Below are positions 1 through 5,998 of a stretch of 7,421 bases of DNA, piece after piece. Within the stretch, counting starts at the first letter, position 1. Every line of letters begins with the position of its first letter. Below the pieces are notes generated by a model. That model did not search any database. It was given only the letters and a program-made list of their open reading frames with translations, and was not told the origin of the DNA. The position numbers and the translations under genes are program-made. Source of the DNA: Acidimicrobiales bacterium (GTDB taxonomy: Bacteria > Actinomycetota > Acidimicrobiia > Acidimicrobiales > Aldehydirespiratoraceae); assembly GCA_021604885.1 (NCBI GenBank), contig BQJV01000153.1:1-7421 (forward strand), given 5' to 3'.

Positions 1-1
1 C

Positions 2-1033
2 CGCCGCGCACTGGCGACGGACGAGCATCCGCTCGTCGAGGCGAACGTGGCAGAGATCGTCGACGACGCGGCCGCGTCGGTCGATCATCAGCTCGCCCAC
101 ATCTGGTTGGCGGATGTCGACGTTGACAAGGAGTGGTTCATCGAGGGTCTGGCGATCGGGTTCGCCGGCGAACCACACTTCGACGATTCGCCCGAGTCGA
201 TGATCGCGGATCTCGTCGACGAGCTGGGCGCCTCGGGCGTGCGGGCCGTCGTCGACGCACTCCGGGCGGAGACCACGCCCTATCCGGGGCCGATCGCCGA
301 GCCGCGTACTCTCGGCCCCGGCTGGCAGACCCTGCTGGATCTGATCGAGCGGGTCGGCGGCGTGGACGACGCCGCTTCGGCGTTTCGTGAGGTGGTCACC
401 AACGACCTCGACGACATTCTGATCGACCAGCGGGCCGCGGCCGTGGTCGACTACGCGGCGCTCGAGTCCCGCGCGGGGAACTGGGCGCTGCCGCCCTTCC
501 TGCGCGAGGCCATGGCGACCTGGCAGTTCGACACCTTCTTCGAACGCCAGGGCGAGGTCAGCGATGTGATCGTCAACCGGGACAGCCTGGCCGGCTGGGC
601 GGAGTCGCTCGAGCTCGAGCCGCGCACGGACGCACAGGTGCTGTTCGAGGCGGCGGCCGACGACATGACCGATGTCGTGGGCCGGCTCGACCGGCAGACG
701 GAGGCGCTTGCGGCGTTCGACGAGGCGGAGTCCGTGGTGAACGGCGACCGCGGGCTGCTCGCCAGTGTCGGACTGTGGGGCAGCGACCCGGACGCCGACC
801 TGGCGGCGCTACGCGAGCTGTGGATCGCGGGGGAGGACGCCGAACTCACCCACGACGCGCACGAGCTGACCGACAGCATCGAGGGAGCAGTCGGCCGCGG
901 CACGATCCGGCTCATGGTTCCGGCGCTCGTGATCATCGCCGTGTGGCAGGCGTTGCGTTGGATGCGGCGACGCGCGAGCACCCGGCGCACCGACGTCGCG
1001 GACCCTGATCAGCCGGTGAAGAGTTCCGCGTAG
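2..1033 (+). CDS. Membrane-anchored gluzincin-like (HQxxH) metallopeptidase-related protein, 5' end outside window
   Basis: The frame is open from the window edge, so the gene is probably cut at its 5' end; a GTG at 47 is a possible start but would leave the motif below very near the N-terminus. Counting from base 2, residues 29-33 read HQLAH and residues 45-50 read WFIEGL with Glu48. This resembles the zinc site of gluzincin peptidases (HExxH plus a downstream WLxEGxA glutamate), with the catalytic Glu replaced by Gln. The middle is acidic and helix-like, and I do not recognise it. Residues about 302-321 form one hydrophobic segment followed by WMRRR and a basic tail, which suggests a C-terminal anchor with the main domain outside the cytoplasm. 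If the peptidase reading is right, it is either inactive or a binding protein. Its 3' end overlaps the end of the opposing synthetase gene by 25 bases. The gene is real with good confidence; the family assignment is tentative. Confidence 0.6.
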   Translation, partial: RRALATDEHPLVEANVAEIVDDAAASVDHQLAHIWLADVDVDKEWFIEGLAIGFAGEPHFDDSPESMIADLVDELGASGVRAVVDALRAETTPYPGPIAEPRTLGPGWQTLLDLIERVGGVDDAASAFREVVTNDLDDILIDQRAAAVVDYAALESRAGNWALPPFLREAMATWQFDTFFERQGEVSDVIVNRDSLAGWAESLELEPRTDAQVLFEAAADDMTDVVGRLDRQTEALAAFDEAESVVNGDRGLLASVGLWGSDPDADLAALRELWIAGEDAELTHDAHELTDSIEGAVGRGTIRLMVPALVIIAVWQALRWMRRRASTRRTDVADPDQPVKSSA

Positions 1034-2457
1034 TCGCGGCGCAGGATCGACTTCTGCACCTTGCCCATCGCGTTGCGGGGCAGGGCATCCACGATCACCG
1101 TCGTCTTCGGATGCTTGAAGCGGGCGAGCCGGGTCGTGAGCGCGGCGTCGACGATGGCCGGGTCGTGGTCCGCGTCGGTCACCAGCACGGCGAGCACGGC
1201 CTCGCCGAAGTCGGGATGGGGCACGCCGACGACGGCGGATTCGACGATCCCGGGCTGCTCGTCGAGCACCAACTCGATCTCCTTGGGGTAGATGTTCTCG
1301 CCACCGCTGATGATCATGTCGCCGGCGCGCCCCTGCAGCGTGATGCGACCGTCGGCGTCGACGCTGCCGACATCGCCGGTCACGAACCAGCCGTCCTCCG
1401 TGTGGGCCGCCGCGGTCGACTCCGGCTTGCCCCAGTACTCCCGGAAAAGATGCGGTCCGCGCACCTCGAGCACGCCGGTCTCGCCCGGCGGCACGGTCAC
1501 GCCGTCGCCGTTGCGCACCCGGATCTCCACGTCACGGAGCGCGAATCCGACCGTGCCAGCGATCCGCTCGCCGGCGTAGGGGTTGGACGTCATGATCCCG
1601 GCCTCACTCATCCCGTAGCGCTCGCACAGACGGTGGCCGGTGCGCTCGGTGAAGAGATCGAACTGGACCGCCGGGAGTGGGGCTGAGCCGCAGGTGAACA
1701 GACGCATTCCCGAGGTCCGTGCGCGGTCGAAGCGATCGTCGCCGAGGAGCCGGTGGTAGTGGGTGGGCACGCCCATCAGCACGGTCGCGTCCGCCAGCGC
1801 GTCGATCACGGCGTCGACCTCGAAGCGGCGCAGGAACGTCATCGGGATGGCCGACAGCATCGAGCAGTGCAGGGCGACGAACAGACCGTGGACGTGGAAC
1901 AGCGGCAGCGAGTGGATCAGGTGATCGGCCGGATCGAACCGCCACGCCTCGTGCAGCGCGCGGGCGTTGTGGCGCAGGTTGGCGTGGGTGAGCGCGGCGC
2001 CCTTCGGGCGGCCGGTGGTGCCGGAGGTGTAGAGCAGGGCCGCGAGATCGTCGTCGGACCGGGGAACGACACGCGCCGGGGCCGCCCGCCGAGCATCGTC
2101 GACGAGTGTCTCGATCGGGATCGCGTTCGGACCGACCGTCAGCGCCGGCGACGCGTCGTCCACGAAGTACGCCTGCTCGTCCGCGGTGAAGACCGGGTTG
2201 AGCGGCGCGTGCACGGCACCGGCATGGAGGCACGCGAGGTAGAGCGCGACCGCGTCGGGGGATTTCTCGGCCGCGACAAGGACCCGGTCGCCCGGTGTCA
2301 CGCCTCGATCTGCGAGCACCCGGGCGAGACGGGACGCGTGGTCGAACAGGGCGCCGTAGGTGACCGTCGGCCCGTCGGGTTCGACGAGCGCGGGCGCGTC
2401 CAGGCGATGGGCAGCAGCCGCTCGGAGCGTCTCGATGAAGTTGCCCGACTCGGGCAT
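1009..2457 (-). CDS. matB: Malonyl-CoA synthetase-like acyl-CoA ligase (MatB/ACSF3 type)
   Basis: A 482-residue ANL-superfamily adenylating enzyme: it activates a carboxylate with ATP and transfers it to CoA in the cytoplasm. Visible core motifs are the P-loop YTSGTTGRPKG (143-153), YGMSE (281-285), TGD with Asp362, the hinge-region QGRAGD (376-380), SGGENIYPKE (384-393) and the C-terminal catalytic Lys466 in NAMGKVQK. The stretches LPLFHVHGLFVALH (184-197), MGVPTHYHRLL (228-238) and SNPYAGERIAGTVGF (291-305) are close to what I know of malonyl-CoA synthetases, so malonate or methylmalonate is the likely substrate. The frame runs open upstream to 2793, but that part is antiparallel shadow inside maoC. 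The ATG at 2457 is chosen because homology begins there, it sits 5 bases after the maoC stop, and AGGG lies 9 bases before it. It is the last gene of a three-gene operon. Another short-chain acyl-CoA ligase remains possible. Confidence 0.8.
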   Translation of the reverse strand: MPESGNFIETLRAAAAHRLDAPALVEPDGPTVTYGALFDHASRLARVLADRGVTPGDRVLVAAEKSPDAVALYLACLHAGAVHAPLNPVFTADEQAYFVDDASPALTVGPNAIPIETLVDDARRAAPARVVPRSDDDLAALLYTSGTTGRPKGAALTHANLRHNARALHEAWRFDPADHLIHSLPLFHVHGLFVALHCSMLSAIPMTFLRRFEVDAVIDALADATVLMGVPTHYHRLLGDDRFDRARTSGMRLFTCGSAPLPAVQFDLFTERTGHRLCERYGMSEAGIMTSNPYAGERIAGTVGFALRDVEIRVRNGDGVTVPPGETGVLEVRGPHLFREYWGKPESTAAAHTEDGWFVTGDVGSVDADGRITLQGRAGDMIISGGENIYPKEIELVLDEQPGIVESAVVGVPHPDFGEAVLAVLVTDADHDPAIVDAALTTRLARFKHPKTTVIVDALPRNAMGKVQKSILRRDYAELFTG

Positions 2458-2462
2458 CGCGG

Positions 2463-2930
2463 TCAGCCCTGGTAGAGGATCTGGCTCGTGTAGACGAGCG
2501 AGGGCTTCTCGTTGCCCTTCACGTGGGTGGCCGACTCGAAGCTGAGCAGGGTGCCGGCGCGGTGCTGCTCGGCGCCGATCAGGCGGGACCGGGCGTGGAT
2601 CGTCGAGCCGGCGGGCACGGGCGACAGGAATCGTGCGCCGCCGCAACCGAAGTTCACCGCGTTCTTGATGCCGCTCAATTGGACCGGCACGGAGATCAGC
2701 TTCGGCATGAGGCTCATCGTGAGATAGCCGTGGGCGATCGGTCCGCCGAAGGGGCTCTCCTTGATGCAGCGCTCCACGTCGATGTGGATCCACTGGCGAT
2801 CACCGGTGAGTTCGGCGAAGTCGTTGATCATCTCCTGGGTGACCTCGACCTCGGTCCCCCAGTCCCCGTACTCGTCCGAGGCGTGGGCGTTGATGGCGTC
2901 GATGTCGTCGAAGGCGATGGCGTCGGACAT
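2463..2930 (-). CDS. MaoC-like (R)-specific enoyl-CoA hydratase
   Basis: A 155-residue single hot-dog-fold protein. LTGDRQWIHID (41-51) is the hydratase signature, with Asp44 and His49 as the expected catalytic pair. PIAHGYLTMSL (64-74) is the central helix, and NAVNFGCGGARFLSPVPAGS (90-109) is the following strand and loop typical of MaoC hydratases. Length and motifs resemble the mycobacterial Rv0130 type. Such enzymes add water to trans-2-enoyl-CoA to give (R)-3-hydroxyacyl-CoA. The gene starts 17 bases after the hydroxyacid dehydrogenase stop, has its own AGGAG 10 bases before the ATG, and ends 5 bases before the synthetase start, so it is the middle gene of an operon. The physiological substrate is not visible. 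A plain thioesterase is less likely because the D/H hydratase motif is intact. Confidence 0.88.
   Translation of the reverse strand: MSDAIAFDDIDAINAHASDEYGDWGTEVEVTQEMINDFAELTGDRQWIHIDVERCIKESPFGGPIAHGYLTMSLMPKLISVPVQLSGIKNAVNFGCGGARFLSPVPAGSTIHARSRLIGAEQHRAGTLLSFESATHVKGNEKPSLVYTSQILYQG
2467..2470 (-). promoter_or_regulatory. Ribosome binding site of the matB-like gene
   Basis: On the minus strand AGGG lies 9 bases before the ATG at 2457, inside the last codons of maoC. It supports this start over the much longer open frame and suggests translational coupling of the two genes. The match is short, so confidence is moderate. Confidence 0.45.
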
Positions 2931-2940
2931 GTGCGTATTT

Positions 2941-2945
2941 CTCCT
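2941..2945 (-). promoter_or_regulatory. Ribosome binding site of the maoC-like gene
   Basis: AGGAG on the minus strand, 10 bases before the ATG at 2930, in the 17-base gap after the upstream gene. This is the clearest Shine-Dalgarno match in the window. Confidence 0.7.
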
Positions 2946-2947
2946 GG

Positions 2948-3958
2948 TCAGGCGATCTTGTCGATCATGTCATGGGTGATGCGGTTTCGTTGTGGCCGGC
3001 CCTCGACGAACCGTTCGACCTCGTCGCAGACCCAGTCCGCCATGCGGGCGAGTTCGGTGCCCTGCGACCCGGCGAGGTGGGGGGTGTACACGGCGTTGGG
3101 CAGATGGCGCAGCGCGTGATCCTCGGGCAGTGGTTCGAGCGGGTCGGTGACATCGATGATGGCGAAGAGTCGGCCCGACTCGAGTTCGGCCATCAGGGCG
3201 TCGAGATCCAGGCAGTGGCCGCGGCTGGTGTTGATCACGGTGGCGCCGTCGGGAAGCGCGGCGAGATGGTCGGCCCCGATGAGGTTGTGCGTGGCGGGCA
3301 GCGCCGGCGCGTGGATCGAGAGCACATCGGCGCGGCGGCAGAGATCGAGGAGGTCGTCGGCTTTCGTGGCGCCGAGCGACTCGATTGCGGCCGCGTCCAC
3401 GAACGGGTCGTAGATCTCGACCCGAAGGTGGGGGAACGGTGCGAGCATCTCGGCGACCCGTCGACCGATCAGGCTTGCGGACACGAGTCCGATGGTCTTG
3501 TCCCAGTTGCCGTGCTCACGCGCCGTCGCCGGCACGGCCCAGGTCGCTCGATCCCGCATGAGGTCGACGGCGGGGAACACCCGCTTGTTGGCGAGGAGGA
3601 TCATGGCGAGCGTGTACTCGGCGACCGGCTCGGCGTTGGCCGATGCTCCGGAGGTGACGACGAGGTCACGGGCATCCCAGGCGTCGTCGCTCATCGACCA
3701 CTTGATGGTGCCGGCGGCGTAGGCGAACATCTGCAGCTTCGGCGCGCGAGCGAGGACATCGGCGGTGATCGTCGGGGTTCCCCAGTGGCCCACGATGATC
3801 TCCGCCTCGGCGAGAAGCTCGTCCGCCCGGGCGCCGTCCCACGAGGACAGCGGCTCGCGATCGAGTAGTCGGCCGGCCCTCTCCAAGCGGTCCAGGGCGG
3901 CGTTGTCGAACGGGTGCAGGCCCTCCATGTGGGCGATGAGAACGGCGGGGCGGGTCAC
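2948..3958 (-). CDS. D-isomer-specific 2-hydroxyacid dehydrogenase with altered nucleotide-binding loop
   Basis: A 336-residue protein of the D-2-hydroxyacid dehydrogenase/phosphoglycerate dehydrogenase family, which interconverts 2-hydroxyacids and 2-oxoacids with NAD(P). The catalytic triad is present: Arg246 in NTSRG, Glu275 in DPLEPLP and His294 in TPHLAGS. ASANAEPVAEY (105-115) matches the family segment at the domain boundary. The Rossmann loop reads SASLIG (160-165) where GxGxxG is usual, so the first two glycines are serines. Asp184 in IYDP follows the next strand and favours NAD over NADP. The start is GTG at 3958, chosen for the GAGGA 9 bases upstream and for N-terminal fit. It leads the operon with maoC and matB-like genes and is divergent from the enoyl-CoA isomerase gene. 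Substrate unknown; glyoxylate/hydroxypyruvate-type or other 2-oxoacids are all possible. Confidence 0.85.
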   Translation of the reverse strand: MTRPAVLIAHMEGLHPFDNAALDRLERAGRLLDREPLSSWDGARADELLAEAEIIVGHWGTPTITADVLARAPKLQMFAYAAGTIKWSMSDDAWDARDLVVTSGASANAEPVAEYTLAMILLANKRVFPAVDLMRDRATWAVPATAREHGNWDKTIGLVSASLIGRRVAEMLAPFPHLRVEIYDPFVDAAAIESLGATKADDLLDLCRRADVLSIHAPALPATHNLIGADHLAALPDGATVINTSRGHCLDLDALMAELESGRLFAIIDVTDPLEPLPEDHALRHLPNAVYTPHLAGSQGTELARMADWVCDEVERFVEGRPQRNRITHDMIDKIA

Positions 3959-3967
3959 GGTCCGCGA

Positions 3968-3972
3968 TCCTC
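3968..3972 (-). promoter_or_regulatory. Ribosome binding site of the hydroxyacid dehydrogenase gene
   Basis: GAGGA on the minus strand, 9 bases before the GTG at 3958; it supports the GTG as start. I see no convincing -10 box for this operon in the 59-base divergent gap, so its promoter position is unassigned. Confidence 0.55.
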
Positions 3973-3994
3973 GCCGTCCGTCCGGTCCGGTGCA

Positions 3995-4011
3995 AACCCC
4001 CGGCTATGGTC
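3995..4011 (+). promoter_or_regulatory. Probable leaderless promoter block before the isomerase gene
   Basis: The block AACCCCCGGCTATGGTC contains a TAnnnT-type -10 (TATGGT, 4005-4010) that ends 7 bases before the ATG at 4018. No Shine-Dalgarno sequence precedes that ATG, so transcription probably starts at or next to the start codon. No clear -35 is visible. The same block, with one change, occurs at 5977-5993. Confidence 0.55.
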
Positions 4012-4017
4012 CGGCCC

Positions 4018-4683
4018 ATGAGCGCACCCACTCTCACCCAGGACGGCGAACTCTTCGTCGTGAGCTTCGGCGACGACCTCAACACCACCGACCACGGTTG
4101 GGTGTCCGGCATGAACGAGATCCTCGACGAGGTCGAGGCTGTTGCCGGCCCGAAGGTCCTGCTGACCACCGGGGCCGGGAAGCACTATTCGAACGGCCTC
4201 GACGTCGAGTGGATGGCGGGCAAGCCGTCCGAGGACATCGTCACGTATGTCAACTCGGTCGAGAAGGTGCTGGCCCGCATCCTGACGTTCCCGGCGCCGA
4301 CGGTCGCGGCCGTGAACGGCCATGCGTTCGGCGCCGGTGCCTTCGCCTTGCTGGCGCACGACCATGTCGTCATGCGGGAGGACCGCGGTTTCGTGTGCTG
4401 GCCCGAGGTCCACCTCGGGATGACCTTCTCGCGCGGGCTGCTCACCATGATCGAGGAACTCCTGGTGTCGGCGGTCGCACGGGACGCGATCGTCACCGGC
4501 CACCGCTACAGCGCACCCGAGGCCGTCACCGCCGGGTTCGTCGACCGCGCCGTTCCCCTCGACGAACTGATGACCGCCGCCGCCGGGCTCGGCCTGCCCC
4601 TCGCCGCCACCGCGGAGAGCTCCGTCGGCCGCATCAAACGACAACTCCACCGCCGCGTCACCGACGCCCTCGGCACCGCCTGA
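4018..4683 (+). CDS. Enoyl-CoA hydratase/isomerase family protein, ECI-like
   Basis: A 221-residue crotonase-fold enzyme, shorter than the usual 255-270. Oxyanion-hole elements are SNGLD (58-62) and NGHAFGAGA (100-108). PEVHLG (129-134) carries Glu130 at the position of the isomerase/hydratase acid. The segment MREDRGFVCWPEVHLG resembles peroxisomal and plant delta3,delta2-enoyl-CoA isomerases more than classic hydratases, because only one catalytic carboxylate is evident (residue 110 region lacks the second Glu). The likely role is moving double bonds in unsaturated acyl-CoA before beta-oxidation. An in-frame ATG at 4006 is rejected because it lies inside the -10 box; ATG 4018 gives the MSAPT start. 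The gene is divergent from the hydroxyacid dehydrogenase operon and convergent with the acyl-CoA dehydrogenase gene, with a long palindrome between. Hydratase activity cannot be excluded. Confidence 0.82.
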   Translation: MSAPTLTQDGELFVVSFGDDLNTTDHGWVSGMNEILDEVEAVAGPKVLLTTGAGKHYSNGLDVEWMAGKPSEDIVTYVNSVEKVLARILTFPAPTVAAVNGHAFGAGAFALLAHDHVVMREDRGFVCWPEVHLGMTFSRGLLTMIEELLVSAVARDAIVTGHRYSAPEAVTAGFVDRAVPLDELMTAAAGLGLPLAATAESSVGRIKRQLHRRVTDALGTA

Positions 4684-4689
4684 TTCACG

Positions 4690-4740
4690 GCTTCTTAACC
4701 GAGTTATGGTCGAAAAACGACCATAACTCGGTTAAGAAGC
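4690..4740. terminator. Perfect 23-bp inverted repeat, probable bidirectional terminator
   Basis: Arms at 4690-4712 and 4718-4740 are exact reverse complements over 23 bp, with an AAAAA loop (4713-4717). It fills nearly all of the gap between two convergent stop codons (4683 and 4742). The arms (GCTTCTTAACC... and ...GGTTAAGAAGC) are noticeably A/T-richer than the surrounding genes. There is no terminal T-run on either side, so it is not a textbook intrinsic terminator, but position and symmetry fit a shared stop signal or 3'-end stabiliser for both transcripts. Confidence 0.7.
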
Positions 4741-4741
4741 T

Positions 4742-5941
4742 CTAGTTCTTGGGGACGTCGGACCAGGCGACGTCCTTGTCGATGCGGGGTTCGCCCGGGA
4801 GGCCCAGCATCTGTTCGCCCATGATGTTGCGCAGGACCTCGGAGGTGCCGCCCTCGATCGAGTTGGCCCGGGCCCGCAGGAACGCGTAGCCGATTCCCTG
4901 GCTGCTGCCGTCGAGATCGACGGCGCCGGGCCGGCGGAACGTGTAGTCGAAGCCGATCTGGCCGGCCATGCCCTGGAGATCGACGGCCCAGCTGTAGATG
5001 TCCTTGTTCAGCTCGGCACCGGCGAGCTTGGCGACCGACCCCTCCGGTCCGGGCTGGCCCTTCTTGGCGGCCTGGATGGCGCGCATGTTGGTGAGGCGCA
5101 GGACCTCGGCGCGGATCCAGAGCTGCATGAGTTCGTCCTGGCGCGCCTCGCACTTCTGGTCGCTGGCCTCGTAGACCTTGACCAGATTGCCGATCGGGCC
5201 GCTGCCGACCTTCGGGGCCGAACCGCCGCCACCGCCGCCGATCGCGGTCCGCTCGTTCATCAGCGTGGTCAGCGCGGCGCGCCATCCCTCGCCGCGGTCG
5301 CCGATGCGACAGTCATCGGGGACGCGCACGTCGGTCATGTAGACCTCGTTGAACTCGGCCTCGCCGGTGATCTGACGCAGCGGTCGAACCTCGACTCCCT
5401 CCGCCTTCATGTCGAGAGCGAAGTAGGTCATGCCCTTGTGCTTCGGCATGTCCGGGTCGGTACGGGTGACGAGCATGCCCCAGTCGGCGATGTGGGCGAG
5501 CGTGTTCCACACCTTCTGACCGTTGACGATCCACTCGTCGCCGTCCTCGACGGCCTTGGTGCCGAGGCCGGCGAAATCCGAGCCCGCACCGGGCTCGGAG
5601 AAGAGCTGACACCACTTGTGCTCACCGGTGAACATCGGCCGCAGGAAGCGATCGTGCTGCGCGTCGTTGCCGTGGGTGAGAATCGTCGGTCCGGCGAGGG
5701 CGATGAAGAACATCGACGGGTCCATCGGCTTGGCGCCGGCCTCGGCGAGGCGTCGGTTCACCTCGCGCTGGAGCTGGGGCCGGATGCCGAGGCCGCCCTT
5801 GCCCTTCGGATACTGAACCCAGGCGAGGCCGTGGTCGTACTGATGGCCTCGGAACTCCTCGTATCCCTCCGCGGTCGGATCGTGCTCCGCGAGAAGGGCG
5901 TCGAGGGCGGCGTTGGCCTGGTCGAGTTCTGCGTCACTCAT
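4742..5941 (-). CDS. Acyl-CoA dehydrogenase (FadE-type)
   Basis: A 399-residue FAD-dependent acyl-CoA dehydrogenase that introduces the alpha,beta double bond in acyl-CoA thioesters. Visible elements are the FAD/substrate segment LFSEPGAGSDFAGLGTKA (113-130), WIVNGQKVWNT (137-147), the strand NEVYMTDVRVPD (198-209), and the C-terminal SIEGGTSEVLRNIMGEQMLG (361-380), in which Glu363 sits at the catalytic base position. The sequence style matches actinobacterial FadE proteins for sterol side chains and other bulky acyl groups, many of which work as two-subunit complexes; no partner gene is in this window. A run of six glycines lies at 235-240. The open frame continues upstream to 6691 but there it is antisense to the DsbA-like gene; ATG 5941 (MSDAE) fits the family and the divergent arrangement. 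Substrate not determinable. Confidence 0.92.
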   Translation of the reverse strand: MSDAELDQANAALDALLAEHDPTAEGYEEFRGHQYDHGLAWVQYPKGKGGLGIRPQLQREVNRRLAEAGAKPMDPSMFFIALAGPTILTHGNDAQHDRFLRPMFTGEHKWCQLFSEPGAGSDFAGLGTKAVEDGDEWIVNGQKVWNTLAHIADWGMLVTRTDPDMPKHKGMTYFALDMKAEGVEVRPLRQITGEAEFNEVYMTDVRVPDDCRIGDRGEGWRAALTTLMNERTAIGGGGGGSAPKVGSGPIGNLVKVYEASDQKCEARQDELMQLWIRAEVLRLTNMRAIQAAKKGQPGPEGSVAKLAGAELNKDIYSWAVDLQGMAGQIGFDYTFRRPGAVDLDGSSQGIGYAFLRARANSIEGGTSEVLRNIMGEQMLGLPGEPRIDKDVAWSDVPKN

Positions 5942-5948
5942 AAGTGGC

Positions 5949-5954
5949 AGTCTG
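5949..5954 (-). promoter_or_regulatory. Possible -10 element of the acyl-CoA dehydrogenase gene
   Basis: On the minus strand CAGACT ends 7 bases before the ATG at 5941. It keeps the A at position 2 and T at position 6 of TAnnnT and has the same spacing as the plus-strand promoters here. There is no good Shine-Dalgarno, which fits a leaderless start. The match is weak. Confidence 0.3.
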
Positions 5955-5976
5955 CCTGACAGTTTCTCGCGGCAGC

Positions 5977-5993
5977 AACCCCCGGCTACGGTC
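5977..5993 (+). promoter_or_regulatory. Probable leaderless promoter block before the DsbA-like gene
   Basis: AACCCCCGGCTACGGTC includes TACGGT (5987-5992), a TAnnnT-type -10 ending 6 bases before the ATG at 5999, so the start codon would be at the transcript 5' end. It matches the block at 3995-4011 at 16 of 17 positions. No Shine-Dalgarno or clear -35 is seen. Confidence 0.55.
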
Positions 5994-5998
5994 GCTCC

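Noticed and set aside
47..49. GTG as true start of the first gene
   Set aside because: The frame is open upstream to the window edge, no Shine-Dalgarno precedes it, and the HQLAH motif would then be only 14 residues from the N-terminus.
451..990. Minus-strand open frame of 179 codons opposite the first gene
   Set aside because: Ser/Ala/Arg-rich shadow translation, while the plus-strand frame is open from the window edge and has a coherent acidic protein with a membrane segment.
1753..2475. Plus-strand open frame of 240 codons antisense to the matB-like gene
   Set aside because: Arg/Val/Gly-rich translation with no recognisable motif, fully covered by a well-supported gene on the minus strand.
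2458..2793. N-terminal 112-residue extension of the synthetase frame
   Set aside because: It lies inside maoC in another frame, is Arg/Pro-rich with no family similarity, and a good start with an AGGG site is at 2457.
2972..3868. Long plus-strand open frame (298 codons) antisense to the hydroxyacid dehydrogenase
   Set aside because: The opposite strand carries a full enzyme with its catalytic triad; the antisense product has low-complexity Gly/Val/Arg composition, a typical GC-rich shadow.
4006..4017. Upstream ATG as start of the isomerase gene
   Set aside because: This ATG lies within the TATGGT -10 box, and the ATG at 4018 matches the leaderless spacing seen for the gene at 5999.
4690..4740. 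Palindrome as the terminal repeat of an insertion sequence or a CRISPR repeat
   Set aside because: There is a single copy, no transposase or target-site duplication, and intact genes reach to within a few bases on both sides.
5438..5959. Plus-strand open frame of 173 codons antisense to the acyl-CoA dehydrogenase
   Set aside because: It spans the dehydrogenase start and its upstream region, has no start signal, and covers conserved dehydrogenase motifs on the other strand.
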